64,000 nucleotides of DNA, taken from Paramarasmius palmivorus (Eukaryota; Basidiomycota; Agaricomycetes; Agaricales; Marasmiaceae). This document shows, in pieces, positions 46,081 to 56,989 of this stretch. The position numbers were made by a program, and so were the translations under genes. Where the stretch lies: the NCBI GenBank assembly GCA_037176845.1, contig JAYKXP010000088.1, positions 1 through 64,000 on the forward strand, read 5' to 3'. The notes under the pieces are model-generated. The model searched no databases. It was given only the letters and a program-made list of their open reading frames with translations, and had not been told where the DNA came from. Positions within the stretch are counted from its first letter, which is position 1. Each line of letters begins with the position of its first letter.

Positions 46081-47239
46081 CGTTGAGCGTGATTGTTCGT
46101 AAAGAGTTGGGGAGCTAGCCTGAGTGTGGAAGGAGTAGAGAGCTCGGGATCGGGAGACTGGTTCCTGAGATCTTGAGAGCTCGAGGAACCGTGTGTTGAT
46201 GGTGTTTTTTGGGCCCCTTGTGTTGTGTTTTTGTAGCAAAATGCTCGTGTTATCGCTATTGTATTTGCCTTGGTCTCGTCTGAATGGGATTGACTTGCTA
46301 TGGACTATCGTATTCGTCGTGTTCGTCGTGCGTGAAGAGGAATTTCGCGAGCGCGCGCGCTTACGGTATGCATCTCTCCTTGTTTCCTCCTCCTCCATGT
46401 CATCCAAACCGCACTATGTCTCGACAAACCAACAATGACCTTCAGATTGCATGTCGTTCTTCAAGCAGGCTCGGATAGGCGAATACGAAGCGCAACGAAA
46501 CGACTCCTACAGCTAGCCAAACTCAAGTCTTCTCGAGACTCGAATCGCGTATCATCTTGCCTCCTGTCTACCTAGGCCCTCGTATTACTACTATACCTGA
46601 CATGAGGAAAACAGTAAGTCGGCCATGATTATCCGCTGCCCACTTTTTCTTATTTGTCTCTCTATCCCCGCTAGCTCAAGGTACAGTATTTCATGGTACG
46701 TTCGATATATCAGTTCTACTCTTCGCCCGGGCTGAATTTTTTTGGATAGGCTTCAAGTCGTACAAGGATAATCAACTATCTCATGTACGCCTCCATTCAC
46801 TGTTCACACATACACTGCGGCCTGACCAATAACCACTCTTCGCATAGTTCACCACCGATTAACTGCCCAGAAGATGCACTATTGCATATCCTGAAGGTCG
46901 GAGGGGGAGATGGGGTTAGATTTGGAGATGATTTGTACGTCCATCGGTTATTCGGCATCCCACAAATGTAACACCTAACGCAAACTGCTAACAGGGAACT
47001 CTTCGCTCTATACGGTGAAGTTCTCACTCGTACACGAACCCAGGACATTGAAGCTAGGGGTGTTCTGGAGAGACTTCCCGAGCGAAAGATGGCGGTGAGG
47101 TGAATTTTATAACTATCCAAGCAAAACTATACCTCTCGAGGGTACTAAGGCGGATAGGTGAGGTTGAGGAGGCGGCGAATGAGTGAGTTTGTTGTTGATT
47201 CCACTGAACGTGTAGGCTCTTACGGTGCATTTGCAGTGA
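46081..47239. other. Unassigned stretch
   Basis: Ser/Pro-rich minus-strand frames (45883-46407) and a plus-strand frame at 46783-46971 (INCPEDALLHILKVGGGDG) are open, but none could be assigned. The latter may be an upstream exon of the gene pieces at 47240-47741. Confidence 0.3.
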
Positions 47240-47741
47240 AAGTGAACTCGTGAAGCCGTTCAAGCAAATCTCTCGACAGGACACTGTTATACGCAGGTGG
47301 TTCGAGACGGAGAATGTACGGGATCCTGTTTTCGAGGGGCTTGGTGGTAAGAAGTGGCTGAAGGTACCTCAGGCTGAAGCTCTCAGGGTGTCGAGTTCAA
47401 GAGGTGGTTGGGGGTACCGGTGAAGAAGAGGTGCATGTTTGACTGGTAGGCTCCTCTTTTGACTTTGAGAGGCGAGGCTGACTGGATCAATGGTTTAGCT
47501 TGAGGAACTTCCAAGTCAAGGAACACACATTTCGAGTGTACGTACCTAAGTATTCATCGCGTTTTTGAATAGCCTCGCGTACTGATGACATTCGCATTAC
47601 AGGACGTTGGAACACCCACGCTATGAGAAGATCCGCAAAAGATCCACGTTCGACGATGCCCTTGGCGTTCGATTGAACGATTTGAATGGGCGACAACGCA
47701 TGTGGTCCGTCTCGCGTCAACAGGTCGAGCAAGGACAACCT
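47240..47741 (+). CDS. Partial unrecognised multi-exon gene
   Basis: Four consecutive exon pieces join in frame. The first (about 47247-47363) reads through RRWFETENVRDPVFEGLGG to KKWLK. The next reads GVEFKRWLGVPVKKRCMFD and ends before a GTAGGCTCC donor. The third is RNFQVKEHTFR before a GTACGTACC donor. The fourth is LEHPRYEKIRKRSTFDDALG to NGRQRMW, then a stop soon after. The small introns and protein-like composition support real coding ancestry. Neither a start nor a full 3' end could be fixed. The family is unrecognised; the sequence is basic and could bind nucleic acid, but that is a guess. Confidence 0.4.
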
Positions 47742-48705
47742 TGAGCGGCAAGGCATGTCCAAGGATCGTTTCCTGGCATTTCAGTATCCTCAACCTAGGC
47801 CAAGAAACTGGATGATTGAGCGAGCATTCGTTCCGTCGTTCACGCTCTATGTCAGGGTATCGCATGATTGGAGACACTTGTTGAGTAAGGGGATGTGTTG
47901 ATGGCGACGTAGCTTTTGGATCATGGGATCGGGATAACAAGTCGTTATGTGCGCGGGATGTGGAGTACGAAGAGAAGGAAGTTGAGGATGAGGAAAAGCC
48001 TAAGACGACTGAAGCTGGTGATGGTGGTTGTGGAATCCCAATCGACCTCTTGATATCTTTCAACACCTCACTCGCTTCATCGTCACACGCCGCCTCCTAC
48101 GAATACCAGGTCGCAGAGCTACAGGTAGACGGGGTGAGAGGATGGGGGCATATCCTAGTGTTCGTGCACTGGATGTCCTCATACGCAAGCCATCCAGGTT
48201 CGATTCCAACTCGGTACCTCCATCGAAACGCATCAGCGTCGTGTACGAGTACCCCAACACTGTACCTGGCTCGTATTCACCTCTTTCTTCAACCTCGCCT
48301 ACGCCTACACCTCAGAAACACCCACACACACAACCCCAGAAATGGAGATGGTCATGCAAAACAACCAGAACACGCTGAACGGGGTTTAACGGGAAATGGC
48401 TATACGCTTGGTAGCGCCCTCGTTCTCTCTCATTGGGCTGCGTCGTACCCATCGACACCATCCAAAACCTCCGTTTGTAGCATGTGCGGTGAATTTTTAC
48501 CGGGTGCACCTGTTTTGTGCCTGCCGGAGAAAGAGATTTTGGACCTCGAGCACTGGACACCATTTACACCTCAGTATGATCAAGTTTCAGGAATACTCGG
48601 TGAGCGTATGTTTAACTCCTTACCTGGAAGCATGGCTTGATACTCAACAAACTATTTTTCAAACTACAGATCACTTCAATTGAGAATACCATTCACTGAA
48701 TTGAT
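47742..48705 (+). other. Open but unassigned stretch upstream of the ADE2 relic
   Basis: A plus-strand frame of 226 codons (47960-48640) runs through here with an acidic start (YEEKEVEDEEKPK) and a His/Arg-rich middle of low-complexity character. Its second half may be out-of-frame coding sequence. No domain was recognised. Confidence 0.25.
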
Positions 48706-49434
48706 GTCGTAGGTGGCGGCCAACTAGGTCGCACGCTGGCAGCTTCAGCATCTCTCCTGAATATCAAGATTGCCGTACTGGACTCCGGAGAATCAGCACC
48801 GACCAAGCAAGCTGTCACTCCCGTCCAATCCCCAGGTCACCCATATCGATGGTTCGTTCAAAGATCCGACCAGGATCAAACAGCTTGCGGCGGGCGTGCA
48901 TGCAGATGTTTTGACGGTTGAAATCAAGCATGTCGATATTAATGCCTACAAAGATTCACCCCAGACTGTGCACTATTCGGCTCATACAGGTCGTGGATAT
49001 GCACGATCCCCGGCAACGCGAGGGATACGTGCAATTATGTATAGCTGGTGCTGGCGGCGCCGCTCAACTGCCATGTATGGCTGCGGTACTCACACCGCTG
49101 CTGGTTATCGGTGTACCTGTGGGGAAGCTTGTTGGACGGCGTTGCTTCGTTGCATAGTATCGTGCAGATGCCTGTGAGTAGAGCCTGCCTTCTGATGAGC
49201 TTTACACTGATTCACAATGATTAGCATGGTATTCCTGTCGCTACAGTGGCCATCAACAACGGGATGAACGCTGGCTTATCGGCAATTAGGACCCTATCCA
49301 CGGGTGACTTCAAGCTCACAGAAGCGATGAGCAAGTACCGCAGTGATCTTGAGAAAGAGGTCATGGGTAAGGCCGGCAAGATAGACAAGTTGGATCAGGT
49401 TGGTTGGGAAGCATATGAGGTCAAGCGATCATAG
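48706..49434 (+). pseudogene. ADE2: ADE2 relic: phosphoribosylaminoimidazole carboxylase, internally deleted
   Basis: The 5' part (48706-48946) reads VVGGGQLGRTLAASASLLN, then IAVLDSGESAPTKQAV, and after one frameshift HIDGSFKDPTRIKQLA and VLTVEIKHVD. This is the N-terminal nucleotide-binding part of fungal Ade2. It jumps straight to SAH.TGRGYARSPATRGI, AGAGGAAQLPCMAAVLTPLL and VIGVPV of the C-terminal PurE domain. A retained 51-nt intron (49174-49224) follows, then HGIPVATVAINNGMNAGLSA and the end at YEVKRS. The whole ATP-grasp region and the start of PurE (roughly 400 residues in normal Ade2) are missing, and at least two frameshifts remain. It cannot perform the AIR-to-CAIR step of purine synthesis. 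The functional gene must be elsewhere. Confidence 0.9.
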
Positions 49435-49479
49435 ATCTACGCTGAGAATCTCTATCATAATATCTAACAGAAAAGCGAA

Positions 49480-52060
49480 AATTGTACGTATGATTGGTAT
49501 CGACGATGTTCTATGGGAACCAAAGATAAAAGAAGTCTCACAAGGGAATGTGAGATTGTCATATACGGTAAGATTTCCTCTAATTCTCCTTTCGATGCTA
49601 TAGCTGATGTACCAACTCGCAGACGAAGGCACATCTGGCTTAGCCTCTTCCTCGCCGAGTACAAGAACCTAGACACGGAAGAGCGATCGATGATCCAACC
49701 ACGTCAATCTCCGCGCCGTCTCATAGCAGCTTGGAGTCGCAGCAACCTACACCAGAACCTCGATCCCATGTTCAACATTCAACCACTTCAAAAGACGCGA
49801 TGCCTTGGTTCTCAAGGCTCTGTGTTGGACGGTGTAACATATGGTTCACTCCACAGCTCTTTTCCTCTTTCTACTCCGAAAATATAGATACGCAGGTCGA
49901 TAGGGATGCTGTGGTCCGAAGACAATATCTCCTGGAAGCGCACATCACCGTAGGGGACTTTGAAGAGCGGCGTGAATTCGTACTTGTAAAGTGCCTCGAC
50001 CCTGCGCTCATTTTCAGCCCTCGATACACAGAAAGTACTATTTCTGGCCGACAGACGACGGAAAAAATACATCCTCGACCTGGAAATTCACCTCTAGAAT
50101 CCGGCGCATCGCTAGCTATACGAAAGTGCGGTGCGTGTACCTGCTGTATATTTCCCTTACATCGCTGACTATCATTTCTTACGATAGGAAGATCACATTT
50201 TCTACAACGATAGTCTCTTCGCACCAGAACGAAGACTCGGGTTTATCGTATTGGTAGCTAGAAGATTATATTGCGAAAATGTACAGTACAACTTCTCAAT
50301 AAGAGAAACCGCCATGTGTAGATAACGCAGTCGAGGGTAGTATCCGGTGAGGTCCAACACGAGCGCCAGTATATCTACCCTTTGACTTTGCCCAGACGCG
50401 CCAGCATGGTATCATTGGTACAAGTTCCAGGCCTTTCATCTAGCGGAAGGGTTGGGCCAGGTTATCATCCGTGGTAAGTACGACGAGCTCATCCTAGGAT
50501 ATCGCACAAAGATCACTATGTGATATATCGATCAAGGATAGACTCAAATGCTTACCTTAACCAAGCAAGCACACTCATATGGTATGGAGATGCTTCCCGT
50601 TTCGGAGAGGAAGACTATCTGGCGTTAGTCGTGACTCAGGGTCTGCAAGTTTTAGTCAATGTTGAATGATCTAGACGGGCGAAAATGTTAGCTCGAGTGA
50701 AGAGAGAGGAAGTAGTCAAAAAGAAAACAAGAGATAAGTCAGCGCATCTCGAAGAGCGCGTCAAGGTAATGATTAGCGAAACACAAACACGCAAAGGAAA
50801 GCCGGAACCGAATAGCAGGTTTACATACCTAAGTATCTTCCGCACAACAATGGCCTATGCTCTATCGTTAATGTCTCCGTCTAATGGACCATGTCTACAG
50901 CCGGTTTTGGTGTGTGCTATGCAATGAGGACAGCGTTCGAGGGGATAACAAGAGGGCTGTAAGTAGTTTGATCAGTGTTCACTCTTCAAACCACAGGGCA
51001 CGGAGAAATGGCAGAAAGAGTGGAAAATGTTGGGATCACGGGGGTAGTAACGAAAAAGCTGCACATACTACAAAGCGGCCCAGCGATTATCGGCACTCCC
51101 GCCCTGTACCTTTAACCTTGCGTACGTTGGCACGAGGTTTCTACCAGACGAAGAGCCAGTGTTGATAGTTTTTACGCGTTTATTTTTGCTGCGGTGTACC
51201 TGTGTGCGACGAGGGTTATGCTATAAGTATGTGGATTTTGGGAAGAGATAAGGGTACGCACGATGGATTATGTTGATAACGATAGCTGGTATGAGGCCGT
51301 ATACGACGACGACTCCTGCTGTAGAGTTGAGCCTAGTGTGCTCATATCAGCAAAGGGCAATGTCATACGCAGTCTGCGGTATATGGGATATTCAACCTTG
51401 AGGTTGCAGTCTCCTAGTGGGCGCACAACCGGGTATTTGAAGCCATCTCTGAGTCTACGTGCTTCCATCAATGATCAGTCTCGCAAGGAGTGGGAAGAGA
51501 ACCGACCTGACGACATACCGAAACCATTACCCAGCCCTTTCAACGAGGTATCTGTCCAACTAATCCACCGCTGCTCTTCTCGGATCTCTTATTCGCAGTT
51601 CTACCCTTCAACCCTAAAGTTTTCTCAGCCTTTTCTCCCCAACCTTCATCCAGGTCTTGAGTGCCTTGAGGTACTCGCAATACCTGAGCCGCCAGGTTCA
51701 GCTAGCGTGTTTGATGAATACGTGTCGTTGGAGGGGATCTTCATGGCGCGGAGCGAATAAGAAGGAAGGTACTTGATGGAGTGAGGAGGAGGTGTGCGGT
51801 GAGGAGGCCAGCGCGTAGAGGGCTTTGGGATAGGCATAGGCGGAGCAGTTTGTAGCTGTAAGATTTCTTCCATATCCTGAAAGTAGCTTGAGATGTCGCA
51901 TGGATTCCGGAAAACAGCGGTGTATTGGCAAATTTCAACTTGAAGCGTAGCCTTGGTCCCTTGGAGAATGTTGAAGTAACCTCAACTGGCCTATGGCGTA
52001 GGCTGAGGATTCGCTGGTGAGAGGCCGGGTTGGGGACGTGTGGTAATGCTTTGAAAGATA
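49480..52060. repeat. Third copy: tail of A-type block plus D-type block
   Basis: 49680-50190 matches 43610-44150 (shared: CTTGGTTCTCAAGGCTC, CTCAGCAAGC-type context). 50190-51200 matches the D-type blocks, and 51200-52000 matches 45200-46000. Open frames at 49513-49887 and 49731-50168 (EAHITVGDFEERREFVLVKC) keep protein-like character, so parts of this copy may be younger or under selection. The plus-strand frame at 51263-51760 (165 codons) lies opposite the minus-strand MSxLGxTLQQE frame; which strand is coding is unresolved. Confidence 0.45.
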
Positions 52061-55000
52061 AATTGAGTGTTACAGATCCAGCAATCTAAGGAAGAAGTAC
52101 CTGTGGTGCTGTTGGAAAAGGTCTACGCATGGTAGAGCTTTACCTGGCTCGCACAGGTCTTCCTGCTCCTTATTCACGTGACTGATTTTTTTTTTCAAAT
52201 AGAAGCAAACAAGGGGAGCGCTGGCGTTGCATTGGCGCCCACTTGAAAATTTCCAACGGTCCATATTATCTCAAGATCTAAGGCTCAACAGCGTGTTTAC
52301 GAGCGAAATGCAGATAATCTTGGAGCTGGCAAGTGGATTGACTGCCTATGAGTGAGTCGGTGTATCGATGTACATGTACATGTACAATAAGAGATGCGTT
52401 TCTGTAAAGTATGCTATGGTTATAGCACGCTAGATATCATAGATCTCAAGAATCGATACATACGGTACAAGAAAGTGAATGCGTTGATCTGAACCATGAT
52501 AATTCGAGACGATGAGGTGTGAACGGTGGACGTTGGACGGCCAAATATCTCGTAGTACTCGAAGGTTTGAGTCTTTGACAATAGAACTTGGAGACTGCTA
52601 TATGCATAGGCACCCATGCCTCGCTTTCTTTGCTCCCCGCTACGCCCCTTCGTAATTCCTCTGGGATAGTGAACGTTCAACGAAATGGTGACGTGGGAGT
52701 GCAGAAACGAACACTGCATGGCCGGTGTGATTAACTACACGGGAATGTCGGCTTTGCAAAGGTACTCGCGCTCGATGATGTCGATTGTGAACACGTTGAT
52801 GCCGTCGGTATATGGGGATTGTGAAGAAGCGCTGCCCTCCATGCATGGCCTGAAGAATTCGATCCGATCGAGAACTGGAGTACCAGCGTTGGAGACATCG
52901 AAACGGCTGCTCTGCACGGCTGTAGGGTAGATTGACGTGTCGGAGATATCCAACGGACATGTTCAATTGAACACTGCCTCGATGATATTGGGTGACTTTC
53001 CACACTGTTGTCGTTGCTGGATATATTCGGATGTACGCCGCTGCTGCAAGTGTTGGTACTCTTCGCGGTATGGCTCCTTTGCACTTCCCAAGACCTGCGA
53101 TACCTCCCTGCGCTCCTTCATATCCCTCAGCAAGTGGCATATCCCACCACCTTCTCATCCGACTCTGGGGATCCAAAGGTCTTGCTGGGATTACAGCCTA
53201 ATGGCATCATGGTTGGAGAAAAATCTGTGGGTACAGACTTATTGAGGTACAGAGCCGGATCATTGATCATCCTCTGCAAAAGGATAGTCGTGTCTTTGGT
53301 AGGGCATTCTGCGGGATCCGAGATAAGGAAGGGGTTGTATATGATGTGTTGTTTGTCATAACGAGGTGTTGTTGGTCGGCTGTGGTAGCGGAATAATAAA
53401 TCGATATTGCGCCTGTGGTTGCTTGTTAGAGTTGGGATTCAGTGACAAAGTATCTAACCAATGCTGATGAGCAAGGGTGTTGTGGTTCCTGACCAACAAT
53501 ACCTAGGTAGAAGTTTTTGTCCATGGAATCGGTGTGCATACCTAGAAGCGAGCCAGGTCATGTGCCGGCGCCGACGGCGCTTCCCTAGTGACATGGTGGT
53601 GGCAAATTGGGTACGTGTTTGCCGGCGGCACTTGACGACCTTGCTCAAAACGTCTCCACATCGCCCAACGATATGTTCATCCACTGTTTTTGAGCCTGTA
53701 ACGTCACTTTCTTTTCATTATCTTTGTTTCTAATTTGCTTCTAGAACTCTCACTCAAATTACATGCAAGTTCTGCCTCAACTATCCAGATCCCTTGGTAG
53801 GTGTATATGCTACTCTAGGCCTTTCACCATTGCTCATGCCTCAGGTCTTCCCTAGGCCTCCCAACAATCCAGCATACCTACAAGATGATACTCATACCTT
53901 CCAAAACGCCCTCTGTCAACCTATTCTCTCCGACTTTCTCAACCAACTCCCCATGTCCAGTGACTTAAGGACATCCAATGCGAACGTTGCAAGCCTATCC
54001 CTCGCTCAGGTTTCCGCCAGATGACCTCGACTCGGCTCCCTTCACCTCGAGTTTTTCTTTCACGCAGCGCCAATGTCTTCCATTCCAACTCTTTGCTGTA
54101 TCTGGCAGTCGTGCAGATTGTCTTTCCGCTCCCTTTTTCCCAACCAAAGTCTCCTCGCATGCTCCGCCAAGTCATGAACGAGTGCATCCTGTCCGGCATG
54201 CTGGGATGCTTCCTTACCTTCAGAGCGGCGTAGTAGAGCTCAGAGTATTGGGTTTTGGTGTTGCGCTCTAGAGGTATACCCAGGTAAGCTGTCTTCTTTT
54301 CCGGCCTTTTTAACATGTTTTTCCTGACATTCACTATCTACAGTCCCCGGAAAGAGTAACATGAATTCCTCAGTTATGCCAACGAGCCCAGAAAGCCCTC
54401 ACTCCCGAATCATTCTGCATCCCAGACACCAACCACGACGCCCAATGCTCTACCCCCACACCTTAATTCTTCTCTGCCATTCCTCAAATACAAAGCTCGA
54501 ATTTGGCTCTAGACCGACGGGTAATCACCCAGGCTCTCATCGAGCTCGTAACACCAGTGTGTGGGCGATGTTCTGTAGGGTGCACTTGCCATCGGAAGCG
54601 CAGCGGCTGCCAGGGGTTACATGGGACCAAGTGTTACGCCAAAGCCACGGTGTTTTGAAGTTGCTGGTGTTTAGACGGGAGGCGTGGATGTATCTTCTAT
54701 CCAGGGGCGCAACACCGGCCAAAGTTCTTTTTTGTTTCGCGGTCAGCGACTCGTAGTGACGAGTGCCTCTACCAACTTTGCGGACGTACCTTTAGTCCTC
54801 TTTGGGCTATCAAGGTCGAGCACATAGTTCAGCGTATCCTGCGACATTGCCCATTCCCTCAACTCCATCAGCCGTATCTCGTGTAGCATGCGATCGCCCA
54901 GGATGCACGAACTCTGTGAAACGTACGGTTTCTCAGTTCAAGGACAGAAGAGCGAAATGGATACCATGTAACATCGGTGTTCACTTCCATCTTCACCACC

Positions 55001-56989
55001 CCTTTCATCGTCGGCAACAACTCGGAGCATGCTACAGTCAACGCTACAAACGGCCTAGTACTCCCCTTCACTCTTCAAACCGAGATGCATCGGACGATCT
55101 TGTCTGCCTTCTATATCTCGAGCTCAGGCCGAAGACCAGCATCTGGGTATCCGCGTAAAGGGGGGCATACACCACATACAAATCGCTGTTACCGAGACTG
55201 GGAAAGTGAAAGCACGTTCGGTGGGTGCTATTTTCATGTTTTTAGGCTTTAGCTGAGACATCCTTTCGTTCAAAGTACCTTTCATGGGCATTTGCATATC
55301 TGGAGCTCGTTTGGAACCAGATATCGGTCTTGAGGATGGCGATCAGTGCTATTCAATGTTCCTGGCATTGGTAGGTCCTGTGTCGTTCACTCGAAGATTT
55401 TGTTAGCTGACACACACGCTCTCTCTTGAAGCTGTCTTCAAACCTCATCCAGATAGAGGTCGATGTTAGGTTACGGTCTCGCCAAAGCCTCAGAGTCATC
55501 GTCAGCTGGAGGGGAAATACCGTACCACCAGAAATCGTCGGATGCAGGCTACAAAGCATGGTGCTCGATAGCCATATCCTTGCCGTTAAGGAGGACGAGG
55601 CGAAGCAGAGATGGTGAGGAAGAAAATGGAATGCTCGGTGCTCGCGTCAAGACACGCCGTTAGCAGCCTTCAAACCTTCCTGTCATCGGTATTGGCTCCT
55701 CATGTCTCGGAGAAGATAGAACATCAGGCCGAGTTGAGAAATGACCCATCTTGGATCTCTCAGGCAAAGAGGATCAATTGCAAGAATCGACAGTCGGATT
55801 AGGGTGCGTGTCTTTTGTCGGCTCCCTGTCTTCCGCAAACTCACGCGATTCTATACAGGTGCCAAAAAGTGGGATATTGACAGTACAGACATTTTAGCTC
55901 GCTCCTGCCTGTGGAGACGCAAGACAGCCAATATAGGCCTTTCTGCGATGTTTTACTCCATTTCGCTGGACGCCTTCCAATACCCCATCCATTCTTCGGA
56001 GCAACACATGGATATTGATCCCTAAAGTCAGACATCCATGTCAGGCACGCACCCTGACTTGTGGTATCTACCACGACATCTCCCGGTCCAAGACTCAAGG
56101 CCGTGGGTTAAGCGTATACAGGAACATCATTTCCCACTGTACTGTGCACCTTTCACCGCCATTATCGATCTATCTCTCGTGCTCTCGCCTCTACTAGATG
56201 CTTTCATTCGACATATGACCTAGTATTAGGGATTATCAGGGACCGCTCAAGTCGGTTGCGTGTGCAAGCCGACTTCCTCGGAGTATCATCGAGTCGTTAT
56301 CGTACCAGAAATTGTTCAAGTGTCGAGCTGGCAGTTCCTTCACTGGTTACTAGCCATCTGCCGAGGTTGGTGACTCCTTTATACTATCTCGTTCTTCGGC
56401 TGACGTGCTGTTTGCCAGGTATCATCCGCGCGCGGTGCGGAGAATACCAAGCCTGTCTCCATAGGTTTAGCCACTCGTCATAGAAGTGCATCAAGCGGAC
56501 ACCTAGATTCGGTCTTCCTGACTCAAAGGGCCGGAGTATGGATCCGGAATACGAGCACACCGTGGCCAATCTACTGGGTTTCTCGTTGAGGATACCGAGA
56601 TGTAGTGGGATATGGTGGTGAGAAGGTAAGAATGAAAGAGGTGTACGGTTGCTGGCTTGATGAACGATCATCAAAGCATGGGCCTAGGACACTATCGAAA
56701 GCGCATCAAGCGAACACGAGGACGAGCGAAGCGGAAAGAAATGCTCCAGGAATGCACACCCGTCGTGATATGATTGCGGACGTCGAAGTAGAACACTTGT
56801 TGCACAGTAAAGCCAATATATATAGTCAATGTTATCTGATACAGCGAAATAGAGCGCATAGTCGAACATCGTACACTGTAGTATGTACCCTATAAATACT
56901 AACCAATATACATATCTGATACAGCAAGTTCAATAAATAGAGCAGTCGAACCCGGAACATCTCCGTGTATTGTGGTATCCTATAAGTCA
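52061..56989. other. Long stretch with one protein-like minus-strand exon
   Basis: 52735-52953 on the minus strand reads SSRFDVSNAGTPVLDRIEFF, then FTIDIIEREYLCKADIPV. It has good coding character and is followed by a possible GTAGTTAAT donor. The longer 178-codon frame over the same place (52640-53176) is judged to be its shadow. Elsewhere there are only short frames on both strands (for example plus 53008-53361, 54361-54756 and 54802-55158), which I cannot assign. There is a short TGTACATGTACATGTACA palindrome-like repeat near 52369. No RNA gene or mobile element is supported. Confidence 0.35.

Noticed and set aside
48197..48207. GGTTCGATTCC resembling a tRNA T-arm
   Set aside because: The surrounding sequence does not fold into acceptor, D and anticodon arms at the required spacing. 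No tRNA gene is supported.
52640..53176. 178-codon minus-strand open frame
   Set aside because: Arg/His-rich composition. A shorter frame over the same bases (52735-52953) has far better codon third positions and protein-like sequence.
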